Shown here piece after piece: positions 1-7,764 of a DNA stretch of 20,738 nucleotides. The notes below the pieces were generated by a model. The model had not been told where the DNA came from. It saw only the letters and a program-made list of their open reading frames with translations, and did not search any database. The translations under genes and the position numbers were made by a program. The DNA comes from GCA-2731375 sp046582635 (GTDB lineage: Bacteria > Pseudomonadota > Alphaproteobacteria > GCA-2731375). Location: assembly GCA_046582635.1 (NCBI GenBank), contig JAYGEA010000181.1:1-20738 (forward strand). The letters run 5' to 3'. The stretch's first letter is position 1; each line of letters opens with the position of its first letter.

Positions 1-2318
1 GCCTTGCGCAAATCATCCACCAATTCGTAGATGATGGAGTAATAACGGATCTCGACACTTTCCTGACGGGCCATTTCCTGCGCCTGGGGATTGGCCCGTA
101 CGTTAAAGCCAATGACCACCGCGTTCGAGGCCCGGGCCAGATCGATATCGGATTCCGTGATGCCCCCCACCCCGCCATGCAGCAGCCGGGCGGAAACTTC
201 GTCGTTGCCCAAATTTTCCACCGCCGTCGTAATGGCTTCCAGCGAACCGCGCACATCCGCCTTGATCAACAAGGGGAATTCCTTGGTTTCACTGGACGAG
301 AGGTTGGAGAACATCTCTTCCAAACTGCCCCGCGCACCGGCCGTGGCGCGGTGATCGCGCTCCACCCGCTGGCGGTATTCCGCCACCTCGCGGGCCCGGC
401 CCTCACTATCGACCACATTGAATTCTTCACCGGCGCCCGGCGCCCCGTTCAGACCCAGCACCTCCACTGGCATGGACGGCCCGGCGCTTTCGATGGTGTT
501 GCCGTGGCTGTCCTGCAAGGCGCGCACCCGGCCCCACTGGCCGCCGGCGACGAAGACATCACCCACCGACAATGTACCGCGCTGCACCAATACCGTCGCC
601 ACCGCGCCACGACCGCGATCCAACTTGGCCTCGATCACCACGCCCTCGGCGGCACGATCGGGGTTGGCTTTCAGTTCCAACAACTCGGCCTGTAACTGAA
701 TGACATCCTCCAGGCCATCGAGATTCATTTTTTGCGTCGCCGATACCTCGACAATCTGCACCTCGCCGCCCATTTCCTCGGGAATGACTTCATATTGCAG
801 CAATTCCTGCTTCACCTTGTTAGGATTGGCGTTGGGCAGGTCCATTTTGTTAACGGCCACGATCAGGGGCACTTCCGCCGCCTTGGCATGGTTGATGGCC
901 TCGATGGTTTGCGGCATGACACCGTCATCGGCGGCAACCACCAGTACCACCAGATCGGTAACCTGGGCGCCGCGGGCCCGCATGGCGGTGAAGGCGGCAT
1001 GGCCGGGCGTATCAATGAAGGTAATCTGGCTGCCGGCCGGCGTCGTGACCTGATAGGCACCAATATGCTGAGTGATGCCGCCGGCCTCACCGGATGCGAC
1101 ATCGGCCTCGCGAATAGCGTCCAGCAACGAGGTCTTGCCGTGATCCACATGGCCCATGACGGTGACGACCGGTGCGCGGGGCTGCAATGCGCCCTCGTCG
1201 TCGGCTTCGCCCTTGAGGCCGATTTCCACATCGGATTCCGAGACCCGGCGCAGTTTGTGGCCGAATTCGGCAACCACCAGTTCCGCCGTGTCCGCATCAA
1301 TGGTTTGATTGACCGTGGCCATGACGCCCAGCGCCATCAACGAGCGCACCACATCGACGCCGCGCTCGGCCATGCGGTTGGCCAGTTCCTGCACGGTGAT
1401 GGTTTCAGGCACCACCACTTCACGCAGGATCTTGCCCTGGCTTTCGCCGCTTTCCGCCGCCAGTTGTTTGCGCCGCTCCCGCTCCCGCCGGATCGAGGTC
1501 AGGCTGCGAACCCGTTCTTCGCGGTCGGCCAAAGCCTCCGTAACGGTAATACGGCCGGCCCGGCGCCGTGGTTCCGTGCGCGCGCGGGGTTGCTGTTTCG
1601 GCCGTTCCACCGGCCGCTGCACCCGGCGCCCGGCGCTATCGGCGCTGGGCGTGGCGGGTCGTTTGCCAACCGTATCGCCATGCGCGGCAGCCTCGGCCTC
1701 GGCCTTGGCTTCGTTCTCGGCCAGCTTCCGGGCGGCCTCATCCTCGGCCTTGCGGCGAGAGTCTTCCTCGGACTGCTTGCGATTTTCTTCGTCTTGGCGC
1801 CTGGTATCGGCAGCTTCCCGTTCCGAGGCGACGCGGGCGGCTTCACCGGCCTGGCGGCGGGCATTTTCTTCCGCCCTGGCACGGGCGGCCTGATCCGCCG
1901 CCTGAGCATTTTCGAGAGCCCTGGCGCGGGCGGATTTTTCCTCGGTCGACAAGGTCTTGAGCACGTGGCGGGTACGCCCCGATCCGGTGTCGGCGGGTGC
2001 CGGCGCGGCGGGCATGGCGGTTGCCGCGGCCTCGACCGCCGACGCCGTCGCCGTTGTTATCGTCTTGGCGGTGGGCGGGCTGGCTGGAGATGCCTTGGCC
2101 GGCGCGGCGGTCTCGGCGGCACCAGCAGACGGTTGTCCGCCACGCGCCGGCGCCCGACGCCGTCGTACTTCCACCTTGACGGTTTTGCGGCCGCCACTCA
2201 TGCCGCCCCGCGATGGCGCACCACCGCCCTCGCCCGGTTTGCGCAGGCTAAGGGGCTCGCCGCCTCCAAGGCTCAGGGTTTTTTTCTTACCCGTATCACT
2301 CACGTCGTATTGTCCCAT
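1..2318 (-). CDS. infB: Translation initiation factor IF-2 (partial, 3' end outside window)
   Basis: IF-2 is the GTPase that places initiator fMet-tRNA on the 30S subunit and promotes 70S joining. About 772 codons are present and the C-terminal part of domain IV is cut off by the window edge. Residues about 1-50 hold the alphaproteobacterial IF2 N-terminal motif (KKTLSLGGGEPLSLRK, then KTVKVEVRRRR). A long Ala/Pro/Arg/Glu-rich, partly coiled linker follows. The G domain starts near residue 385: GHVDHGKT (G1, 1131-1154), GGITQHIGAY (G2), DTPGHAAF (G3), NKMD (G4) and the SATQ form of G5. The last visible residues, EIRYYSIIYELVDDLRK, match domain IV. I chose ATG at 2318 because AGGA lies 8 nt upstream; a GTG at 2303 in the same frame is the alternative. 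It is the last visible gene of the rimP-nusA-ylxR-infB operon. The 101 bp between ylxR and infB show no clear terminator. Confidence 0.97.
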   Translation of the reverse strand, partial: MGQYDVSDTGKKKTLSLGGGEPLSLRKPGEGGGAPSRGGMSGGRKTVKVEVRRRRAPARGGQPSAGAAETAAPAKASPASPPTAKTITTATASAVEAAATAMPAAPAPADTGSGRTRHVLKTLSTEEKSARARALENAQAADQAARARAEENARRQAGEAARVASEREAADTRRQDEENRKQSEEDSRRKAEDEAARKLAENEAKAEAEAAAHGDTVGKRPATPSADSAGRRVQRPVERPKQQPRARTEPRRRAGRITVTEALADREERVRSLTSIRRERERRKQLAAESGESQGKILREVVVPETITVQELANRMAERGVDVVRSLMALGVMATVNQTIDADTAELVVAEFGHKLRRVSESDVEIGLKGEADDEGALQPRAPVVTVMGHVDHGKTSLLDAIREADVASGEAGGITQHIGAYQVTTPAGSQITFIDTPGHAAFTAMRARGAQVTDLVVLVVAADDGVMPQTIEAINHAKAAEVPLIVAVNKMDLPNANPNKVKQELLQYEVIPEEMGGEVQIVEVSATQKMNLDGLEDVIQLQAELLELKANPDRAAEGVVIEAKLDRGRGAVATVLVQRGTLSVGDVFVAGGQWGRVRALQDSHGNTIESAGPSMPVEVLGLNGAPGAGEEFNVVDSEGRAREVAEYRQRVERDHRATAGARGSLEEMFSNLSSSETKEFPLLIKADVRGSLEAITTAVENLGNDEVSARLLHGGVGGITESDIDLARASNAVVIGFNVRANPQAQEMARQESVEIRYYSIIYELVDDLRK

Positions 2319-2419
2319 CTCATTCCTGGCGGTTGCCAACTGCGGCAATCGATAAAAGTTTCAAACAATCTTGTCTTTACACAATGACATCGTCACACAA
2401 CAAGGCGCTTCCGCCGAAC

Positions 2420-3109
2420 CTAGGCCGGCGGAACCGTTTCGTTGCGGAATTCCTTCAACCGGCGGTTTTCCTTTATGAAACGATCCGCCAGTCCACCTGC
2501 CCGCAGGGCAGCATGTACCACATTTTCACCGCCCAATGCCAAACTCAATTCGTCAATTGTGAATTGATCGATAATCCGGCGCCCGGACCCGCCATCGCCG
2601 CCGTCCGCCGCCGCGTCGCCGGAGCGGCCACTCAATAGCTTTTGCCGCCCCTTTAATGAGCCATCCCGCGCCGTTACCACCGTCGCATTGCCATGGGACA
2701 GCAACATCGCGCGGACCTTTTCATACCCCAGCGTCAACTGACCGGCCCGTTTTGCCAGGCCCAACAGGGCCAAGCATCGCCGGAGCAGGGCCTCTTCCAC
2801 CTGATCGGGCAGATCCTCGGCCACCGAAACGGCTTTTTTGGCCGCGCGGGCGAACAGGCGCTTTTTGACCGCCCGTTCGAGTAATTCCCGCCGCCCGCCG
2901 ACCCAAATACCCCGGCCGGGTAATTCACCCGCCAAATCGGGAAAAATCACACTATCGGGCCCCACCACGAAACGCACCAGTCCAGCCGTCGAAACCGTAT
3001 CGCCGGTGGCGATACAGCGGCGAACGGGTCCCTGGTCCCAATCCTGACCCTGGCCCTGGCTCTGGACCTGGCCTTCAGTCGGATCGGTCATGGCGGCGGT
3101 GCGTTCCAT
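2420..3109 (-). CDS. ylxR: YlxR/DUF448 RNA-binding protein with L7Ae-like C-terminal domain
   Basis: This 229-aa protein has two parts. Residues about 25-105 match the YlxR (DUF448) fold: RRCIATG near the start, LVRFVVGPD, then PDLAGELPGRGIWV and a basic KKRLFARAAKK patch. Residues about 108-225 resemble a ribosomal L7Ae-like RNA-binding domain (LLGLAKRAGQLTLGYEKV), the usual two-domain form in Alphaproteobacteria. Its exact role is unsettled; the family sits between nusA and infB and is thought to bind nucleic acid. The first residues are Gln/Gly-rich and not conserved. The start is either ATG 3109 or ATG 3091; the second has GGA about 10 nt upstream. The start lies 11 bp after the nusA stop, so co-translation with nusA is likely. 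A Gly/Asp/Ser-rich loop (DAAADGGDGGSG) interrupts the second domain. Confidence 0.9.
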   Translation of the reverse strand: MERTAAMTDPTEGQVQSQGQGQDWDQGPVRRCIATGDTVSTAGLVRFVVGPDSVIFPDLAGELPGRGIWVGGRRELLERAVKKRLFARAAKKAVSVAEDLPDQVEEALLRRCLALLGLAKRAGQLTLGYEKVRAMLLSHGNATVVTARDGSLKGRQKLLSGRSGDAAADGGDGGSGRRIIDQFTIDELSLALGGENVVHAALRAGGLADRFIKENRRLKEFRNETVPPA

Positions 3110-3120
3110 CTGCGTCGTCT

Positions 3121-4728
3121 CTAACCTTCGTCCCCAGCTTCCGCATCGGTTGCCGCATCGGCTTCATCAGAGGTCTCATCAGAGGCTTCCGCGGGCTGTT
3201 CGTCGTCTTCGAACCAGTGGGCCCTGGCGGCCATGATCATGGCGGCGGCGGTTTCTTCTTCCAATTCAAATTCCCGCAACAGCCCATCGCCTGGATCAAC
3301 CAATTCGTCCGTCGCCAGTTCGGCGAAATCATCCAGCTCCTTGATGCCTTGCTCGCCCAGCACCACCAGCATGCCCGGCGTCAGGCCCTCCAGCGCGGCC
3401 AGTTCCTCCGTTACGCCCAATTCGGTCCGTTTTTGATCGAACTCGGCGTCGCGGGCATCCAGATAATCACCGGCGCGCTGCTGCAGGGCCGCCGCCAGAT
3501 CAGTATCGAAACCTTCCAAGGTGGCCAATTCTTCCTCTTCCACGAACGCCACCTCCTCGACCGTGCGGAAGCCTTCGGTGGCCAGCAACTGCGCCATCAT
3601 TTCATCGATCACCAGGGCATCCATGAACAATTCGCTGCGCTGGCGCAATTCTTCCTGGCGCCGTTCGGATTCTTCCGCCTCGGTCAGAATGTCGATTTCC
3701 CAGCCGGTCAACTGTGACGCCAGACGCACATTCTGGCCGCGCCGGCCGATGGCCAGGCTCAACATATCCTCGGGCACCACAACTTCGAATTTTTGGGCCT
3801 CCTCGTCCATCACCACCTTGACCACTTCCGCCGGCGCCATGCCCTTGACCAAAAACGCGGCTGGATCGGGGATCCATTGAATGATGTCGATTTTTTCGCC
3901 CTGCAACTCGTTCACCACCGCCTGCACCCGGCTGCCCCGCATGCCGACACAAGCCCCGACCGGGTCGATGCTGCTGTCGTTGGAGACCACGGCGATCTTG
4001 GCCCGGCTGCCGGGATCCCGGGCGACGGCCTTGATCTCGATAATACCGTCATAGATTTCCGGCACTTCCTGGGTGAACAGTTTAGCCATGAACTGGGGAT
4101 GGGTGCGGGAGAGGAAAATCTGCGGCCCGCGCTGTTCCGAACGCACATCATAGATATAGGCCCGGATGCGGTCGCCCTGGCGCAGGCTTTCCCGCGGCAG
4201 GGCCTCGTCCCGGCGCACAATCGCCTCGGCCCGGCCAAGATCGACCAGCACGTTGCCGTATTCCACCCGCTTGACGGTGCCGTTGACGACTTCGCCGATG
4301 CGGTCCTTGTATTCCTCGTACTGCCGCTCCCGCTCCGCCTCGCGGACCTTTTGCACAATGACCTGCTTGGCGGTCTGGGTCGCGATGCGGCCGAAATCGA
4401 TGGGCGGCAAAACTTCTGAAATCAGATCACCGATACGGGCATCGGGATTACGGCCCAGCGCCTCGGACAGACGAATTTCCGTGGCCGGGTTCTCCACCTC
4501 TTCAACCACGTCCAAAAGCCGGAACAGGCCGATATTACCGCTCTTGCGATCAATCTCGGCGCGGATCTCATTCTCCATGCCATATTTCGAGCGGGCTGCC
4601 TTTTGGATCGCCTCTTCCATCGCCTCGACGACGATTTCCGCATCAATCGATTTTTCCCGCGCCACCGCGTCGGCGATCTGCAGAAGTTCCAGACGATTGG
4701 CGCCTACGACTGTTTGTGCTTCGGCCAT
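3121..4728 (-). CDS. nusA: Transcription termination/antitermination factor NusA
   Basis: NusA binds RNA polymerase and nascent RNA and controls pausing, termination and antitermination. The 535-aa length is normal. The N-terminal polymerase-binding domain covers residues about 1-130 (LELLQIADAVAREKSID). An S1 domain begins near residue 145 (GEVVNGTVKRVEYGNVLVDL). Two KH domains span about 235-360, with DPVGACVGMRGSRVQ and the second-KH signature LSLAIGRRGQNVRLA. Two helix-hairpin-helix-type acidic repeats follow (LLATEGFRTVEEVAFV; LEGLTPGMLVVLGEQGI), then a very acidic Glu/Asp/Ala tail. The ATG overlaps the rimP stop by one base (TAATG), so translation is coupled. In other bacteria NusA controls its own operon through terminators; a hairpin in the rimP leader (5339-5363) is a candidate site. 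Confidence 0.97.
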   Translation of the reverse strand: MAEAQTVVGANRLELLQIADAVAREKSIDAEIVVEAMEEAIQKAARSKYGMENEIRAEIDRKSGNIGLFRLLDVVEEVENPATEIRLSEALGRNPDARIGDLISEVLPPIDFGRIATQTAKQVIVQKVREAERERQYEEYKDRIGEVVNGTVKRVEYGNVLVDLGRAEAIVRRDEALPRESLRQGDRIRAYIYDVRSEQRGPQIFLSRTHPQFMAKLFTQEVPEIYDGIIEIKAVARDPGSRAKIAVVSNDSSIDPVGACVGMRGSRVQAVVNELQGEKIDIIQWIPDPAAFLVKGMAPAEVVKVVMDEEAQKFEVVVPEDMLSLAIGRRGQNVRLASQLTGWEIDILTEAEESERRQEELRQRSELFMDALVIDEMMAQLLATEGFRTVEEVAFVEEEELATLEGFDTDLAAALQQRAGDYLDARDAEFDQKRTELGVTEELAALEGLTPGMLVVLGEQGIKELDDFAELATDELVDPGDGLLREFELEEETAAAMIMAARAHWFEDDEQPAEASDETSDEADAATDAEAGDEG

Positions 4729-5273
4729 TAATTTTTTCTCTTCTTCAAAGTGTCTCGGATCAAATCATCGGTCAGCACCAGCTTGGCGCGGAGGATGCTC
4801 TCAAAGGGAACGGCGAACTCTTTTACGCTGTTGTCGCTATCGGTGACCGAGATCGCGACGCTGTCTTCGTCGAGGCCCAGCAGGCGGCCGGCGAATTTGC
4901 GCCGGCCCTCGATGGGCTGGCCCGTCTCGATACGGGCCTGATACCCGGCATAGCGGGCAAAATCCTCTGGCCGGACCAGGGGCCGGTCAACGCCGGGTGA
5001 GCTGACTTCCAGGGCGTAGGCCGCTTCGATGGGGTCTTCCACGTCCAGAATGGCCGAGACGGCGCGGCTCAGATCGGCACAATGATCGACATTCATTTCA
5101 CTTCCGTCCAAGGGTTCGGCCATGATCTGCAAAATTGGCATGGCGGCCTCCCCCATCAAGGCCAAACGCACCAGGCGAAAGCCCATGGCTTCCATGGACG
5201 GACCGATCAAACGCTCCACTTCGCCCAATTGCCCACCAATTTGACTGTCTGTCTGGCTATCTGCTGCCGGCAC
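4728..5273 (-). CDS. rimP: Ribosome maturation factor RimP
   Basis: RimP assists late assembly of the 30S subunit. The 181-aa protein shows the family order: an N-terminal alpha/beta domain (GFRLVRLALMG, then LQIMAEPLDG), the central conserved stretch CADLSRAVSAILDVED followed by YALEVSSPGVDRPL, and the C-terminal SH3-like domain (FAGRLLGLDEDSVAISV, then VPFESILRAKLVL). The gene starts at ATG 5273 and opens the rimP-nusA-ylxR-infB operon; its stop overlaps the nusA start. The first 18 residues (Gln/Ser/Asp-rich) are not conserved. Upstream lie a 10-bp direct repeat, a terminator-like hairpin and a palindromic mobile-like element. Confidence 0.96.
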   Translation of the reverse strand: MPAADSQTDSQIGGQLGEVERLIGPSMEAMGFRLVRLALMGEAAMPILQIMAEPLDGSEMNVDHCADLSRAVSAILDVEDPIEAAYALEVSSPGVDRPLVRPEDFARYAGYQARIETGQPIEGRRKFAGRLLGLDEDSVAISVTDSDNSVKEFAVPFESILRAKLVLTDDLIRDTLKKRKN

Positions 5274-5289
5274 TGAAAAACCCCTGAAT

Positions 5290-5310
5290 CACATCTGTAC
5301 CACATCTGTA
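5290..5310. repeat. 10-bp direct repeat in the rimP leader
   Basis: CACATCTGTA occurs at 5290-5299 and again at 5301-5310, separated by one base, 17 bp upstream of the rimP start codon. The period is 11 bp, so both copies would face the same side of the DNA helix, which fits a protein-binding site. It could also be a chance or slippage duplication. No protein can be named. Confidence 0.5.
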
Positions 5311-5338
5311 TCGCGCTGAATTACGTCCACGAAACGCA

Positions 5339-5363
5339 AAAGGCGGGCCGCTGGCCCACCTTT
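5339..5363 (-). terminator. Terminator-like hairpin in the rimP leader
   Basis: On the minus strand, 5363-5353 and 5349-5339 form an 11-bp GC-rich stem (one U-G wobble) with a 3-nt loop, ending in a short U run of four. This is the shape of an intrinsic terminator. It could end read-through from metK-trmB. If the promoter proposed at 5404-5432 is real, it sits inside the rimP-nusA-infB leader and could act as an attenuator. The U run is short, so its strength is uncertain. Confidence 0.6.
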
Positions 5364-5403
5364 GTTACCGCCCCGCTGGTCGCCAGGCTATTTGTTAGGG
5401 GCC

Positions 5404-5432
5404 TATATATGGTCCCGGACGCTGAAACGCAA
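5404..5432 (-). promoter_or_regulatory. Candidate promoter for rimP-nusA-ylxR-infB
   Basis: On the minus strand TTGCGT (5432-5427) is followed after 17 bases by TATATA (5409-5404). The spacing is ideal but the -35 is weak. It would give a leader of about 120 nt that contains the hairpin at 5339-5363 and the direct repeat at 5290-5310. The -35 box ends seven bases from the palindromic element at 5439-5696. This is motif matching only. Confidence 0.35.
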
Positions 5433-5470
5433 GCCTTATACCAAGGTACGGTGATAGAGATTCATATAGA

Positions 5471-5562
5471 CGCTTTAAGAAGGCTTTCGGGTAGGAGCGT
5501 GTTGCGCCGTGGTACCCGTACCACAAGCAGCGCGCGACGCCGCCGAAAGCCTTCCTAAAGCG
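5471..5562. repeat. Left internal hairpin arm of the palindromic element
   Basis: The outer stem pairs 5471-5490 with 5543-5562 at 19 of 20 positions. The tip holds a small perfect hairpin, GTGGTAC-CC-GTACCAC (5509-5524). The arm shares the blocks TCGGGTAGGA and GACGCCGCCGA with the reverse complement of the right arm, at equal internal spacing (39 bases between blocks). Confidence 0.8.
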
Positions 5563-5573
5563 CCGAATTCGGT

Positions 5574-5663
5574 CGTTTCAGGGACCCCTCGGCGGCGTCT
5601 TGAATGCTTGACGGTACCAGTACTGCCGGTGCATCCAGTCCTACCCGAGGGGTCCCTGAAACG
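5574..5663. repeat. Right internal hairpin arm of the palindromic element
   Basis: The outer stem pairs 5574-5592 with 5645-5663 perfectly (19 of 19). Read on the minus strand it matches the left arm in layout and in the two conserved blocks. The stem bases between CGTTT and TCGG differ from the left arm but remain paired, as expected for a structure kept by selection or by repeated inversion-type duplication. Confidence 0.8.
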
Positions 5664-5722
5664 ATCTATATGGGTCTCTATCACCGTACCTTGGTATTAA
5701 GGCTCTCATTCGAGGCACTCAT

Positions 5723-6430
5723 TCAAGTCTCTGTGCGAACCCGCCGTTGAAATGTCAGGAAAGCCGGCGGCCGGCCGGCCTCGATCCCCTTGCCTTCATA
5801 GCGGGTCGGCGGCCAGTCATCGGTACGCTGGCGCCAATCGCCGGGCCGGCGCGCCAGCCATTCAAAATCCAGGCTGCCGGTCATGTGATCCAGCATCCAG
5901 CGGCAATAATCCATATGATCCGTTGCCATGCGCCAATGGCCCCCGTCGGTCAATACCCTGGCCATGGCCTGAATATTCCCATGGCCGATAAAACGCCGGC
6001 GATTGTGCCGGCGTTTCGGCCAAGGATCCGGAAACAGCAGAAACGCCCTTTCGATACTGCCCGCCGCCAGCCGGTCCAGCAAAAGCCCGGCATCATCCAC
6101 GACGATGCGGATATTGCTTAGGCCCAGTTCCTCCACATCCACCAACAGCCGGGCGACGCCGTTAATAAACGGCTCACAACCAATGATACCGATATCGGGA
6201 TGTGCCTTTGCCATGGCCGCCAGATGTTCCCCGGCACCGAAGCCAACTTCCAGCCATACGGCACGCAACCCGGGGCCGAACAAATCCGTGGGGTCCAGCG
6301 CGCCGTCGTCAAAATTATCGGGGCTGATTTGCACTTGCGGCAACAACCGCGTCAGCACATCACGTCGGCCCTTGCGCAGGGCCTTGCCGCGGCGGCGTCC
6401 GTATAGGGTACGGGTCGGATTATCAGCCAA
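5723..6430 (-). CDS. trmB: tRNA (guanine-46-N7)-methyltransferase
   Basis: TrmB methylates G46 in the tRNA variable loop using SAM. The 235-aa protein has the class I methyltransferase motif I (WLEVGFGAGEHLAAMA, near residue 60), the acidic motif (GCEPFINGVARLL), and the TrmB signature FLLFPDPWPKRRHNRRR. The N-terminal FYGRR-type motif (LYGRRRGKALR) sits right after the start, which supports the unusual TTG start at 6430. This start overlaps the metK stop by 8 bp, so expression probably depends on metK translation. The link is apt because metK makes the SAM that TrmB consumes. The stop lies 27 bp from the palindromic element. Confidence 0.94.
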   Translation of the reverse strand: MADNPTRTLYGRRRGKALRKGRRDVLTRLLPQVQISPDNFDDGALDPTDLFGPGLRAVWLEVGFGAGEHLAAMAKAHPDIGIIGCEPFINGVARLLVDVEELGLSNIRIVVDDAGLLLDRLAAGSIERAFLLFPDPWPKRRHNRRRFIGHGNIQAMARVLTDGGHWRMATDHMDYCRWMLDHMTGSLDFEWLARRPGDWRQRTDDWPPTRYEGKGIEAGRPPAFLTFQRRVRTET

Positions 6431-7601
6431 GAAGCGGCTTCAATTCCCCAGCCAGGTCCAGGCGTTCCCAACTGAAATGGCCCTCCGCCGTCGGCGCCTG
6501 ACCGAAATGTCCGTAGGCCGCCGTGGGGGCATAAATCGCCCGGTTCAAGGACAGCATGTTACGGATGCCCCGTGGGCTCAAATCCACGTTTTTTGACAAA
6601 AAAGTTACCAGCGCATCCTCGTCACAACGCCCGGTGCCATAGGTATCCACATAGATGGACAATGGCTTGGCTACGCCGATGGCATAAGCGAGCTGGATGC
6701 AGCAACGATCCGCCAGGCCGGCGCCGACGATATTTTTCGCCAGATAGCGGGAGGCGTAGGCGGCCGAGCGGTCAACCTTGGTGGGATCCTTGCCCGAGAA
6801 GGCACCGCCGCCATGGGGGGCGGCGCCGCCATAAGTATCAACGATAATCTTCCGCCCCGTCAGGCCGGCATCGCCATCCGGGCCGCCGATGACAAAGCGG
6901 CCGGTCGGGTTGACGTAGAATTCATCGTCCGGGCACATCCAACCCTCGGGCAGGACATCCAAGACATACTTGCGCACCAGTTCGCGCACTTCCTCGCGCC
7001 CGGCGTCCTCGGTATGCTGGGTCGACACCACCACCGAGGCGGCGCCGACGGGCTTGCCGTTTTCGTAGCGCAAGGTGACCTGGCTTTTCGAATCGGGGCC
7101 GAATTGCGGCGTCTTGCCGGCCCGGCGGTCGTCGGCCATGTTACGCAGAATGGCATGGGAATAATGGATCGGCGCGGGCATCAGCGCATCGGTCTCGGTG
7201 CAGGCGTAGCCGAACATGATGCCCTGATCGCCGGCGCCAATGTCCTTGTTGCCCGAGGCATCGACGCCCTGGGCGATATCCACCGATTGGGGGTGCAAAT
7301 GCACCTGCACTTCGGCATGTTTCCAGTGAAAGCCGTCCTGCTCGTAACCGATATGACGCACCGTGTCGCGGGCGGCCTGTTCCATGGCCGCCTTGTCGTT
7401 GGCGATCTCCGATGGGCCGCGCACTTCACCGGCCAGAACGATCAGATTTGTCGTGGTCAGGGTTTCGCAGGCGACCCGGGCATCGTCGGGGTCGGCGGCC
7501 AGGAACATGTCGACGATGGCATCGGAGATCTGATCGCAGACCTTGTCGGGATGCCCTTCGGATACGGATTCAGAAGTAAAGAGATAGTTGCCGCTTGCCA
7601 C
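6423..7601 (-). CDS. metK: S-adenosylmethionine synthetase
   Basis: MetK makes SAM from methionine and ATP. The 392-aa length and all hallmark motifs are present: FTSESVSEGHPDK at the N-terminus, GAGDQGIMFGYA in the middle (ATP-binding signature), and GGGAFSGKDPTKVDRSAAY near residue 265 (phosphate-binding loop). It starts at GTG 7601, with GGAGG 8 nt upstream. The 163-bp leader between the XRE gene and metK was inspected for a SAM-type riboswitch and I recognise none. The position directly downstream of an XRE regulator and upstream of trmB is common in Alphaproteobacteria. Confidence 0.97.
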   Translation of the reverse strand: MASGNYLFTSESVSEGHPDKVCDQISDAIVDMFLAADPDDARVACETLTTTNLIVLAGEVRGPSEIANDKAAMEQAARDTVRHIGYEQDGFHWKHAEVQVHLHPQSVDIAQGVDASGNKDIGAGDQGIMFGYACTETDALMPAPIHYSHAILRNMADDRRAGKTPQFGPDSKSQVTLRYENGKPVGAASVVVSTQHTEDAGREEVRELVRKYVLDVLPEGWMCPDDEFYVNPTGRFVIGGPDGDAGLTGRKIIVDTYGGAAPHGGGAFSGKDPTKVDRSAAYASRYLAKNIVGAGLADRCCIQLAYAIGVAKPLSIYVDTYGTGRCDEDALVTFLSKNVDLSPRGIRNMLSLNRAIYAPTAAYGHFGQAPTAEGHFSWERLDLAGELKPLLG

Positions 7602-7764
7602 AAGGCGCCTCCAGCCAGATTGGGGAAAACTTCGATACCGGCACGGACGGCGCCGACAGCGGCGTTGTTGCAGGCTTTTGGCACCCGGTCAAGTATAGGG
7701 AGCACGCACGGGGATCAGGTATGGGATAGAACTTGCGTCACGGCGCGCGGGAAAGAAAAAAACC

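Larger units (their letters stand above)
5439..5696. mobile_element. MITE-like nested palindromic element flanked by TTA
   Basis: This noncoding element fills most of the trmB-rimP gap. Its outer inverted repeats, 5438-5460 and 5675-5697, are perfect over 23 bp, and similarity continues inward (CATATAGA-like blocks on both sides). TTA lies directly outside each end (5436-5438 and 5697-5699), which looks like a 3-bp target duplication. The inside is two hairpins, 5471-5562 and 5574-5663, which are inverted copies of each other. A folded single strand would therefore be a three-way structure: one closing stem and two long arms. It has no convincing coding capacity. A 47-bp relative of its right end occurs at 18044-18090, beside an IS5-type transposase remnant, so a non-autonomous IS5-type derivative is the best reading. 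It may also block transcription downstream of trmB. Confidence 0.75.

Noticed and set aside
732..2387. Long plus-strand open frame (551 codons) opposite infB
   Set aside because: It is the antisense shadow of the GC-rich infB; the minus frame carries all IF-2 GTPase motifs, while the plus translation is His/Gly/Arg-rich without a domain.
3793..4419. Plus-strand frame of about 208 codons opposite nusA
   Set aside because: Composition is typical of an antisense frame (many His, Asp, Leu) and it lies wholly within nusA, which is certain.
5439..5696. CRISPR array or tRNA cluster in the trmB-rimP gap
   Set aside because: The repeats are inverted and nested, not evenly spaced direct repeats, and no cloverleaf with an anticodon arm or CCA-like end is present.
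7602..7764. Possible SAM riboswitch in the metK leader
   Set aside because: There is a small CGCCG/CGGCG stem, but I could not find the conserved core of SAM-I, SAM-II or SAM/SAH classes. A covariance-model search would settle it.
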